Source: Devosia sp. YIM 151766 (lineage in GTDB: Bacteria > Pseudomonadota > Alphaproteobacteria > Rhizobiales > Devosiaceae). Taken from it: a stretch of DNA of 64,000 nucleotides. The translations under genes were made by a program, and so were the position numbers. Of this stretch, positions 1 through 6,697 are shown piece after piece (within the stretch, counting starts at the first letter, position 1; every line of letters starts with the position of its first letter). The notes under the pieces are model-generated. The model made no database searches. It was not told the DNA's origin and saw nothing but the letters and a program-made list of their open reading frames with translations. The stretch covers positions 2,418,001 to 2,482,000 of the forward strand of contig NZ_CP127251.1 of assembly GCF_030285925.1 (NCBI RefSeq), written 5' to 3'.

Positions 1-569
1 AGCAGGAGATCGCCGACCGGCTCGGGGTGTCGCGCCAGCCGGTGCGCGAGGCGCTGATCGCGCTGGCCAAGTCCAAGCTTGTCGAAGTGCGATCCAAGCG
101 CGGCACTTACGTGGTCAAGATTTCGGCGCGGGAAATGATGGAAGCGCGCTTCGTGCGCGAGGCGATCGAGACCGCGGTGGTGCGGCGGGCGTGCCTCACC
201 TTTGATCCCTGGGTGCGGGCCTCCATCGACGCGATCCTCAAGCGTCAGGCCGCGGCGAGCGAGGCTCAGGATTACAACCGCTTCCGGCGCGAGGACGAGC
301 AGTTCCACATGGCGCTGGCCAGCGGGGCGGGTTGCGCCATGGCCTGGAGCGTCATCGCCGACGTCAAGGCCCATATCGACCGGGTCTGCAACCTCCAGTT
401 GCGCAAGCCCGATTCCATGGGCGCACTGATCGCCGAGCACCACACCATCATCGCCGCCATCGACGCACGCGACGCCGATCGCGCCGAGCACGCCATGAAA
501 GCTCATCTCGAAGGCATCATCGAGGACCTCCCACAGATTGAATCGGAAAACCTGGATTTGTTCGAGTGA
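1..569 (+). CDS. GntR-family transcriptional regulator with FCD domain (5' end cut off)
   Basis: The reading frame is already open at base 3 and starts inside the winged helix: QEIADRLGVSRQPVREAL is the recognition-helix region of the GntR family. The remaining part, about 150 residues, is an all-helical effector domain of the FCD type (FVREAIETAVVRRA, then a later EHHTIIAAIDARDADRAEHAMKAHL stretch that contributes metal/ligand-binding His residues in this family). Such proteins usually repress a neighbouring sugar-acid or carboxylate catabolic operon. That target would lie to the left, outside the window. The true start is missing. The internal GTG at 27 is not a credible start because it falls within the HTH. 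Confidence 0.85.
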   Translation, partial: QEIADRLGVSRQPVREALIALAKSKLVEVRSKRGTYVVKISAREMMEARFVREAIETAVVRRACLTFDPWVRASIDAILKRQAAASEAQDYNRFRREDEQFHMALASGAGCAMAWSVIADVKAHIDRVCNLQLRKPDSMGALIAEHHTIIAAIDARDADRAEHAMKAHLEGIIEDLPQIESENLDLFE

Positions 570-925
570 GGATTTCCGGGGCAACCGAAGCGACGCTTCT
601 CCCTTGCCACAGTCGATATTCCGGCCATCAGCATTCGCCGACGATCACTGGAGTTCCGCCTTCGCCAATCTGACCACCATTTCATTGCGATCGGCGGCAT
701 CGTGAACCAGCCTCGATTGCGGCCTCCTACTGTGGCGCTTCGGAGCGTTACGGTCGGCACACCTGCCCTATAGCTTGCCGTTTCGGCAGAGCTGCCCGCT
801 ATATCCATGCATCCCAACTTACGTGTGGCGGGCAATTCGATGCGCCCCGGACATAAATTTTCGGAGCGGCCAAGGTTTTCCAATGCGCTGCCGTCTTACA
901 GGCAGAAACAATCCGGAGACCTCAA
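570..925. other. intergenic region, no gene recognised
   Basis: This is 356 bases between the GntR gene and the first small exported protein. Both strands can be read as ORFs here, but none has a ribosome site or protein-like composition. The last 20 bases carry CGGAG seven bases before the ATG at 926. I see no convincing promoter, terminator or repeat. Confidence 0.5.
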
Positions 926-1291
926 ATGAGCTATCGGGCCAAACCGCTATTGTTTGTTGCCATCCTGGCTGGCCTTTCCGCGCCCGCCTTTTCCGCCGAA
1001 TTCCAGCGCGATATCGATGCCGGTCATTCCTTCTGGGGTGTCGGGCGGACGGGGGTGATGTGCTATATGGCGCCGTGTCCCTGGCAGGGCATCTTCCCCA
1101 TTTCAGCGGATAAAAACGAGCGGGGCTTTCCGATAGCCCGCCAAAATCAGCCCGAACCGCGCTTCACGAGTGCTGACCCCGCCGTCACCCGAGCCGTTAT
1201 CGCCGCCTATGCCAAAGGCGACTGCCTCATCGTGGAGGGGAAGCGGATCGGGGACGGGTTGGATATCGCGAGAATAATCGGCCAATGCTGA
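926..1291 (+). CDS. small exported protein, unknown function
   Basis: A 121-residue protein. Residues 1-24 form a signal peptide ending in a typical AFSA cleavage site. The mature part of about 97 residues has three cysteines (in MCYMAPCPW and near the C-terminus in DCLI/GQC) that could form disulfides. The start is supported by CGGAG seven bases upstream. I do not recognise the family. It is followed 34 bases later by another small gene with a strong ribosome site, so 926-2573 probably forms one transcript of four small genes. Function unknown. Confidence 0.6.
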   Translation: MSYRAKPLLFVAILAGLSAPAFSAEFQRDIDAGHSFWGVGRTGVMCYMAPCPWQGIFPISADKNERGFPIARQNQPEPRFTSADPAVTRAVIAAYAKGDCLIVEGKRIGDGLDIARIIGQC

Positions 1292-1325
1292 GCTGGCCGG
1301 GTAACGATATTACAAGGAGGCAATA

Positions 1326-1730
1326 TTGTTTTTACGGTTCAAAACGCCGCTGATCGCCGTTCTGCTTGGCATATTGCCATTCTTCGTTTTTCTGGGCTGT
1401 TCGCAGACCGTTACCGTAAACGGCGCAACGGTCAGGGACGAGCAAATCAACCTTGTCGGCATGGTTCTGGCGGTTGCCGGGCTGGGGCTCGCCTTTACGG
1501 TCCTGCGCCCCTCTGCTCCCCGGGATTCTGCCCGCAAAATCCTTGCGGCTGTTGCGGGCGTGCTGTGTCTGTTGCAGCTCGCCGCCTCGTTGGACCTCAT
1601 CCGTCCGCTGGACTGGCTCACGCCCGATTCCGACCTGCCACCGCTTGCCTATAACGGGCTCAGCGACGGAAATCGAAACATTGTAGGCAGCATGCGATCT
1701 CATGAACCGTTCCGTTTTCACGCTCGATGA
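1326..1730 (+). CDS. small membrane protein, unknown function
   Basis: A 134-residue protein starting at TTG. The sequence AAGGAGG five bases upstream decides this start. Hydrophobic segments lie at about residues 7-27, 42-60 and 72-90, so two or three membrane passes are likely. A cysteine at the end of the first segment (LGCSQ) resembles a lipobox (F-L-G-C), so a lipoprotein with extra hydrophobic segments is an alternative reading. The C-terminal 10 codons overlap the next gene by 29 bases. No family recognised. Confidence 0.5.
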   Translation: MFLRFKTPLIAVLLGILPFFVFLGCSQTVTVNGATVRDEQINLVGMVLAVAGLGLAFTVLRPSAPRDSARKILAAVAGVLCLLQLAASLDLIRPLDWLTPDSDLPPLAYNGLSDGNRNIVGSMRSHEPFRFHAR

Positions 1731-2025
1731 TACGCATCAGCACATGGACTACGCTGACGTCTGCCATGCGGGCCGGTATCGCATCGATTACGACGCTCTG
1801 ATCGCCCTGTTTTCGGTCCTTCCCGAAGCGCAGCAGGATGAGGTGAAGGAAAGAGCGGCCGAGTTGCGGCGACCGGCGCCGGATGCCGAGGACTGCACCT
1901 CCCGGCGCACCAATTATGCCATGGGTAAACTGGTCGATGACGTGAACCAGCAAAGAGACATGCTCGCCATCCTGCGGGATGGCTATGTGGCCTTAATGGA
2001 GCAGGACATCGGTGGAGGACAATAA
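1702..2025 (+). CDS. hypothetical cytoplasmic protein
   Basis: A 107-residue soluble, acidic protein with no signal peptide. The N-terminal part is rich in Asp/His and Tyr; the middle is a charged helix (LPEAQQDEVKERAAELRR). The ATG at 1702 overlaps the end of the upstream gene. The stop shares a base with the ATG of the next gene (TAATG), a strong sign of translational coupling. No family recognised. Confidence 0.5.
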   Translation: MNRSVFTLDDTHQHMDYADVCHAGRYRIDYDALIALFSVLPEAQQDEVKERAAELRRPAPDAEDCTSRRTNYAMGKLVDDVNQQRDMLAILRDGYVALMEQDIGGGQ

Positions 2026-2573
2026 TGAACGACAAGGAACTGCCACGAGGGCGAAAAGCCGCCGCATGGTCGGTCGGGCTGATTACGGCAACGCTTCTTG
2101 GTTCATTACCAGCAGAGGCGCAGATGGCAGACCCGCCGCACCGGGATAGTCAAGAGGCAGCGAGGGCGTTCACGGATCATATCGAGCGCTTCCTCGAAAC
2201 AGTGCCGCTTGAGCGCCAAAAATTCGAGGTCCGGGCCAATCGATGCCAGGCCCCGGACGGGAGTATGCGCGATGATATTTATACCATCTGGATCGGCACG
2301 CGTCTGGTGGCGGCCAATGACGATGCCGGCGCCGTTCTCGAAGAAGTATACGCGCAGTGGCAGGACAAGGGCTGGACGCTGACCCGGGACCGAAGGCTCG
2401 ACAATGGCGGCGTCAACATTGCCGCCATAGAGCCAGGCAGGGAGAACGTTTACAGCCTCGACTCGGGATTTCACGCCGGCCCACAACGCATTGTGGTGGG
2501 CTATTTCAACACCCCTTGCTACGCCGATCCCTCCGGCTTTGTACCCTTCGGCGCCCTGCACAAAAACGACTGA
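2025..2573 (+). CDS. exported protein, unknown function
   Basis: A 182-residue protein with a signal peptide at about 1-33 (a basic start, a hydrophobic core around AAWSVGLITATLLGSL, and cleavage after AEA). The mature domain has two Cys (about residues 75 and 164) that may form a disulfide, and it alternates charged and aromatic residues like a small periplasmic alpha/beta domain. GGAGG lies eight bases before the ATG, and the ATG overlaps the previous stop. It is the last gene of the four-gene cluster. No family recognised. Confidence 0.55.
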   Translation: MNDKELPRGRKAAAWSVGLITATLLGSLPAEAQMADPPHRDSQEAARAFTDHIERFLETVPLERQKFEVRANRCQAPDGSMRDDIYTIWIGTRLVAANDDAGAVLEEVYAQWQDKGWTLTRDRRLDNGGVNIAAIEPGRENVYSLDSGFHAGPQRIVVGYFNTPCYADPSGFVPFGALHKND

Positions 2574-2685
2574 CGCAATGGATATATGTCTATGAAGGTG
2601 CCGGATCCTTACCGGCGTATAAGCGCCAGCTAGGTTTCATCTGCCAGCCAGACCGGCGCGATGCCGAGACCGTAGGATAGCCGTT

Positions 2686-2835
2686 TTGAAACGGCAATTT
2701 GCGGCTAAACCTTTGAAACTATTGGCGCGCCTTGAGGGCGCGACTTCGAACGAATTATTCGAGGTTTTAGCCGATTGGAACACCCATCTTGAGTACCTGA
2801 AGGCTGGCAAGCCTCCGGTGCCGCCATGTCCTTAG
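2686..2835 (+). CDS. possible small ORF leading into mobC
   Basis: An open frame of 49 codons from TTG at 2686, with AGGA eight bases upstream, to TAG at 2833-2835. It overlaps the mobC start by ten bases. Its translation is protein-like from residue 12 on (LLARLEGATSNELFEVLADW), with an amphipathic helix and a Pro/Cys-rich end. It could be a coupled leader gene for mobC. It could also be the part of the recombinase C-terminus that is restored when the element is circular, because its frame matches the recombinase frame across the shared 9-base core. Neither reading is proved. Confidence 0.3.
   Translation: MKRQFAAKPLKLLARLEGATSNELFEVLADWNTHLEYLKAGKPPVPPCP
2702..2773. repeat. nested inverted repeats; candidate oriT or recombinase site
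   Basis: The outer arms CGGCTAAACCTTTGAA (2702-2717) and TTCGAGGTTTTAGCCG (2758-2773) are imperfect inverted repeats. Inside them are a second hairpin (CGCGCC-TTGAG-GGCGCG, 2726-2742) and a short palindrome (CGAATTATTCG, 2751-2761 region). A structured stretch just upstream of mobC and relaxase genes is the usual place for a transfer origin. Large serine recombinase sites also show imperfect dyad symmetry. No nic consensus was recognised. Confidence 0.4.
2723..2731. other. candidate left attachment core (attL)
   Basis: TGGCGCGCC here is identical to the nine bases at the 3' end of the tRNA-Arg gene (12038-12046), which reads as the tRNA CCA end and the last acceptor bases on the minus strand. 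The position immediately left of the mobilisation genes fits the expected element end. The match is short, GC-rich and partly palindromic, so chance is possible. Confidence 0.35.
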
Positions 2836-3245
2836 ATGGCACTTTCAACCACACCGCCACAACCGGCCCAGCCAGAGCAAAACGCCTCGCGCCCTTTTCG
2901 ATAAGACTGAGCGAGACGGACCGCGCCCGCTTAGCTATGGAGGCTGCGGGCGCTCCGCTTGGTGCCTATATCAAAGCCAAACTTCTGGATGGGATGCCTG
3001 AGAGGCGCAAGCGCCGAAAGGTCCTGGCCATAGAGGACAAGAAGGCGCTTGCGCGGGCACTGGCACTGCTTGGTCGCTCTGATCTTCTTCGCTCCTTGCA
3101 GGATATGGCCCGCGCCGCCGAGATCGGGGCGCTCGCCCTCACCCCGGAAACCGAAGCCGAACTGCTCGCCGCGATTGCGCTTGTGCAAGAAATTCGGTCG
3201 GCGCTGCTGGTTGCTCTCGGCCATCGTGCAGGAGGCCGCGCATGA
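2826..3245 (+). CDS. MobC-like mobilisation accessory protein
   Basis: A 139-residue basic protein. Residues 20-60 resemble the ribbon-helix-helix region of MobC-type relaxosome proteins (RLAPFSIRLSETDRARL, then AGAPLGAYIKAKLLDG), and the rest is helical and ends in AGGRA. Proteins of this kind bind oriT and help the relaxase open the strands. The gene overlaps the relaxase start by four bases (ATGA), as usual for mobC-relaxase pairs. Assignment rests on the N-terminal pattern and the coupling to the relaxase. Confidence 0.7.
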   Translation: MSLDGTFNHTATTGPARAKRLAPFSIRLSETDRARLAMEAAGAPLGAYIKAKLLDGMPERRKRRKVLAIEDKKALARALALLGRSDLLRSLQDMARAAEIGALALTPETEAELLAAIALVQEIRSALLVALGHRAGGRA

Positions 3246-4516
3246 TCCTCAAAGCCTCACAACGCGGCGGCGGTCAGGATTTGGCGGCGCACCTGATGAA
3301 GATGGATGACAATGAGCATTTGTCTGTTCATGAGCTGCGCGGCTTTGCCTCTGACAATCTGCGTGACGCTTTTCGCGAAGTTGAAGCGATCAGCAAGGGC
3401 ACGAAGTGCCGCCAGTATCTTTTCTCGCTTTCGCTCAGCCCGCCTGCCGACGCGCGGGTGTCGGTGGATGATTTTGAAAAAGCCATAGGCCGCATCGAAA
3501 AACATCTCGCCCTCGAAGACCAACCGCGCGCGATTGTCTTTCATGAAAAAGAAGGCCGCCGCCATGCTCATGCTGTCTGGTCGCGCATTGATGCGGACAC
3601 GATGACCGCTAAGCAAATGAGCTTTTTCAAACAAAAGCTCATGGGCGTTTCGCGCGAACTCTACCTTGAGCACGGCTGGAAATTGCCGCGCGGTTTGGAG
3701 CGCGCAAGCGAGCGTAATCCAACCAACTTCACACTGGCGGAATGGCAGCAGGCAAAACGCCAGGGCATTGATCCACGCTGGCTCAAATCCACGCTGCAAG
3801 ATTGCTGGCAGCGCTCTGACAACTCATCATCTTTCGAGCGGTCCATCTCAGAACGCGGCTTCTTTCTCGCACGAGGCGATAAGCGCAGCTTTGTCATCCT
3901 CGATCATCAGGGTGAAGTCTGGTCCCTCCCGCGCATGCTGGACCTCAAAACCAATGAGGTACGCCAGCGCCTTGGCGAGGGTGATCACCTGAAATCCGTC
4001 GATGAAACCAAGGAAATAATTGGGCAGCGTATGACGCCTGCCCTCCGGCGGCATATCGAAGAATCCAAGAAGTCCTTCGCGAAGCGGTCCGCCGAATTGA
4101 ACGCGGCAAAATCCGCGATGACGCAAGCGCACCGAACAGAACGGGCAGCGCTCAGCACCCGGCAGGCCGTGCAATGGGAAACAGAAACCCGAGAGCGTGC
4201 GGCGCGCCTGCCAATGGGCCTGCGCGGCCTGTGGCACCGTATCACCGGCCAGTATCGCGACGTTCGCCGTGCCAATGAGCACGAAGCGGAGCAATCGCGC
4301 CAGCGACAAACGCACGAGCGGCAAAGCCTGATCGACGCGCAGCGTGAACAGCGCGCCGCGCTTCAAATGGACTTCAAAGAGCTGCGGAGCGCTCAGGCCA
4401 AGCAGCTCCTGGAGCTGCGCGGCGACATCGGGCGCTTCTTCAAATTCACTCGTAACCATCAAACGCAGGACCAATCGCGTCGGCGATCCATCGGCCTGCG
4501 TCTCGAACGTTCATAG
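3242..4516 (+). CDS. relaxase / mobilisation nuclease
   Basis: A 424-residue protein. The N-terminal relaxase domain contains the metal-binding histidine cluster HEKEGRRHAHAVWSRID (H101, H108, H110), the HxH signature of MobA/VirD2-like relaxases, and a conserved-looking lead-in (DNEHLSVHELRGF). The C-terminal 150 residues are a long charged helical region (many R/E/Q), probably for partner contacts. The enzyme nicks oriT and pilots the strand. Oddity: no tyrosine occurs before Y59, so the usual N-terminal catalytic tyrosine of VirD2/MobA is not where expected; related alphaproteobacterial relaxases may share this. It is first in a run of overlapping or closely spaced genes ending with the coupling-type ATPase. 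Confidence 0.85.
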   Translation: MILKASQRGGGQDLAAHLMKMDDNEHLSVHELRGFASDNLRDAFREVEAISKGTKCRQYLFSLSLSPPADARVSVDDFEKAIGRIEKHLALEDQPRAIVFHEKEGRRHAHAVWSRIDADTMTAKQMSFFKQKLMGVSRELYLEHGWKLPRGLERASERNPTNFTLAEWQQAKRQGIDPRWLKSTLQDCWQRSDNSSSFERSISERGFFLARGDKRSFVILDHQGEVWSLPRMLDLKTNEVRQRLGEGDHLKSVDETKEIIGQRMTPALRRHIEESKKSFAKRSAELNAAKSAMTQAHRTERAALSTRQAVQWETETRERAARLPMGLRGLWHRITGQYRDVRRANEHEAEQSRQRQTHERQSLIDAQREQRAALQMDFKELRSAQAKQLLELRGDIGRFFKFTRNHQTQDQSRRRSIGLRLERS

Positions 4517-4527
4517 GGAGTACTGGT

Positions 4528-5022
4528 ATGAACCAGCAACGATACAACAAGGCGCAACCCGCCGATTATATCGGCCTGATCGTGATGGCCGTTGTGTTGG
4601 TGGCCATGGCGCTGTTTTTCTTCTTCGCTTTCATCGCCTTTGTGTTGACCATCATCGCGGCGTTGGCATGGTCGAAGCCACTGGCTTTAGGCCCTATTCA
4701 CATAGAACCAGCGCGAGCGCGTGCCTTTATCAAGCGCGGCCTTTTGGGAGCAGTCTCACTGATCCTGTTCGTGGCGATATGCGCCATCATGATGCGCACG
4801 CCTCTTCAGCAAAGCACCGCCTGGGTCATGATGGCGATTGGCTATTGTCTCGGCTCGGTTGGTATCGAAGCGATCTTAGTCCTCGCGCAAAGGCGCGCAG
4901 CCCCGGCCGAGCATCCGGTCAACGAACAAAGTAACACCCTCGATGTCCCTCGTCGGGATGCGCTGCCATCCCCGACATTCACTTATGCGTCCTGGGACGA
5001 TGAGGAAGAGCGTCGATCATGA
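4528..5022 (+). CDS. small integral membrane protein of the mobilisation operon
   Basis: A 164-residue protein with hydrophobic segments at about residues 15-47 (long enough for one or two passes), 70-88 and 92-112, and a soluble C-terminal tail of about 45 residues. It starts 11 bases after the relaxase stop and overlaps the next gene by four bases. The downstream VirD4-like ATPase lacks its own membrane segments. This protein may therefore be its membrane anchor (inference from order and topology; no family recognised). Confidence 0.65.
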   Translation: MNQQRYNKAQPADYIGLIVMAVVLVAMALFFFFAFIAFVLTIIAALAWSKPLALGPIHIEPARARAFIKRGLLGAVSLILFVAICAIMMRTPLQQSTAWVMMAIGYCLGSVGIEAILVLAQRRAAPAEHPVNEQSNTLDVPRRDALPSPTFTYASWDDEEERRS

Positions 5023-5246
5023 GCAGCCCATCGCGCCCCCTTCACGTTCTTTGGATGCTCATATCTCGCTACCAGCAATATCTTGCCTGGCGGGACGCTG
5101 CGCAAATGCGCACCGCCCGCATTCGGGCGGAGACACAGGCACAGCAACAACTGCAAGCCATGCTTCACGCAAATCCAAGTGGCCAGCTTGGCCATGCGGT
5201 CCTCGATGATGAATCCGCCTTGAGAAAGTCCAGGCTGATCGAATGA
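5019..5246 (+). CDS. small helical protein of the mobilisation operon
   Basis: A 75-residue protein, mostly helical and rich in Ala/Gln/Arg (YQQYLAWRDAAQMRTARIRA). The first 16 residues are mildly hydrophobic. It overlaps both neighbours by four bases (ATGA at each end), which argues strongly that it is a real, coupled gene between the membrane protein and the ATPase. No family recognised. Confidence 0.6.
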   Translation: MSSPSRPLHVLWMLISRYQQYLAWRDAAQMRTARIRAETQAQQQLQAMLHANPSGQLGHAVLDDESALRKSRLIE

Positions 5247-6625
5247 AGCATCCCAGTGAATACAAAAACCTCAGAAAAGGCATTGAGCTGGGCTTCTTTC
5301 GGGGTCAGCCAGTCGTCTATGGCGGCACAGAGCCCGTGGCCATAGATGCGCAGGCAGGCAAGGGAAAGCTCACCAGATTTCTTGCACCGAACCTTGTATC
5401 GCCGCGCACGGCGCATCTGACCAAGATCATCACAGATCCCAAGGATGCAGAGCTTGCCTGGGTGTCGTGGAAAACGCTTGAGCGGCAGGGCTACATTGTT
5501 CGCTTCATCAATCCCGGTAATCTCTACGGCTACACATCAGACAGCTACAACATCAATTCGCGTGTTATCGAGATTGCGGCCCGTCCTGAGCTTTATGGCA
5601 TTCTGAATGAAGCCGCGTATGACGCGGCAAGCTATCTGGTGCCTATTGATCCAAACCCAGCTCATCGCTGGATCGGGCAAGGCACACGCTCTGCCTTTGC
5701 GCTCTATAATAAGATCACGGCGCGTTTCCCATCGGAACGCTGGCCTTGCACCCCCGGCGGATTGTGGGATTTCTTTGGGCGCTCAGCGGATGAAATCGCT
5801 GACGATCTTCTAATATGGGCCAGTGATAACCGGATGCAGGACGATTCCGGCATGTGTCAGCAAATTGCTGGTTTGACCGCTTCGAACGATCAGTGGAACG
5901 CCTATTCTTCGCTGGTCATCGAACGGCTGCAAGCATTCCAGCCTGGCGCGGCAGCGCGCAGAGTGACCGAGCACAATTCATTCGATCCGGCTGAGATGAA
6001 AACTACGCCTACGGCATTGTTCATTATTGGATCGGCCACGTCAGATAGTAGTCGCACCTTCGTCGGGGCAATGACGGCGGCAATCATCCAGCGCTTCGTC
6101 TCAGCGCACGGCCCCCTCCGCGCCCTCGTTGTGGGCGAGGAATGGGGTCAGCTTTACGTCTCGAACTTCCATGAAATCCTCACCCTCTACCGTGAGGGCG
6201 GGATCAATTTCCTCGGTGTATTCCAAAATGCCGCTGCGCAGATCGAATCCCGCTATGGCCGCGAAACGTCCCGTCTCTGGAAGAAGGCCGTCGCGCACAC
6301 GCTCTATCGCGGCCTGCCCGACGATCAAACGCTGAAAGACATTGAACATCGTTCAGGCAAAACTTCCATCATGGTGCGCGGCTTCAACGTCAACAACAAC
6401 CAGGTCAACGGGTCAGGCGATAATCTTGTTGAGCAATCACGCCCACTCTTGCAGGTGGAAGATATTCGACGCGCCACAGGCGGCGACAAAGGCCTGCTCG
6501 ATTCTCGCGATCACGGCTTCTTCACCCCCGATTTACCAAACTACTGGGACAGATCCGAGCTTTCTGGCATGTTGCGCGATGCTCGTTGCAAGGCTAAATT
6601 CAGTATTCGCTATCGCAAGTTCTAA
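5243..6625 (+). CDS. VirD4/TraG-like coupling ATPase without membrane segments
   Basis: A 460-residue protein. Residues 34-53 (AIDAQAGKGKLTRFLAPNLV) align in pattern with the P-loop of type IV coupling proteins (xxxxGKGxxxxxPtLL). Then comes a DPKDAELA segment like the KGE/DPKGE region. Residues 294-302 (ALVVGEEWG) sit at the Walker B place, but with Gly where Asp is expected before Glu-Glu. The Gln-rich INFLGVFQNAAAQIESRYG segment matches the region following Walker B in TraG/VirD4. The protein is short and lacks the N-terminal membrane helices. Expected role: recruit the relaxase-DNA complex to a helper secretion channel. The atypical Walker motifs make ATPase activity uncertain. Confidence 0.75.
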   Translation: MKHPSEYKNLRKGIELGFFRGQPVVYGGTEPVAIDAQAGKGKLTRFLAPNLVSPRTAHLTKIITDPKDAELAWVSWKTLERQGYIVRFINPGNLYGYTSDSYNINSRVIEIAARPELYGILNEAAYDAASYLVPIDPNPAHRWIGQGTRSAFALYNKITARFPSERWPCTPGGLWDFFGRSADEIADDLLIWASDNRMQDDSGMCQQIAGLTASNDQWNAYSSLVIERLQAFQPGAAARRVTEHNSFDPAEMKTTPTALFIIGSATSDSSRTFVGAMTAAIIQRFVSAHGPLRALVVGEEWGQLYVSNFHEILTLYREGGINFLGVFQNAAAQIESRYGRETSRLWKKAVAHTLYRGLPDDQTLKDIEHRSGKTSIMVRGFNVNNNQVNGSGDNLVEQSRPLLQVEDIRRATGGDKGLLDSRDHGFFTPDLPNYWDRSELSGMLRDARCKAKFSIRYRKF

Positions 6626-6634
6626 AAGTGGACA

Positions 6635-6663
6635 TTGAGAATAAGGTGAAAATGAACTACAAT
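6635..6663 (+). promoter_or_regulatory. sigma70-type promoter for the defence module
   Basis: TTGAGA (6635-6640), exactly 17 bases, TACAAT (6658-6663), then AT-rich sequence to the ATG at 6698. It starts ten bases after the coupling ATPase stop, so the two-gene module appears to have its own promoter, separate from the mobilisation operon. No operator-like repeat overlaps it. Confidence 0.55.
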
Positions 6664-6697
6664 AAATCTCAATATAGTTCCTAGAGGCACATTACAA

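Larger units (their letters stand above)
2574..2825. other. gap before the mobilisation operon, rich in inverted repeats
   Basis: About 250 bases between the exported-protein cluster and mobC. It holds a small hairpin (GCCGTTT-TG-AAACGGC at about 2680-2695), the nested inverted repeats at 2702-2773 and a possible 49-codon ORF, each listed separately. The left end of the mobile element most likely lies here. Confidence 0.5.

Noticed and set aside
503..883. Minus-strand frame of 126 codons in the 570-925 gap
   Set aside because: It overlaps the GntR gene, has no ribosome site and no protein-like pattern.
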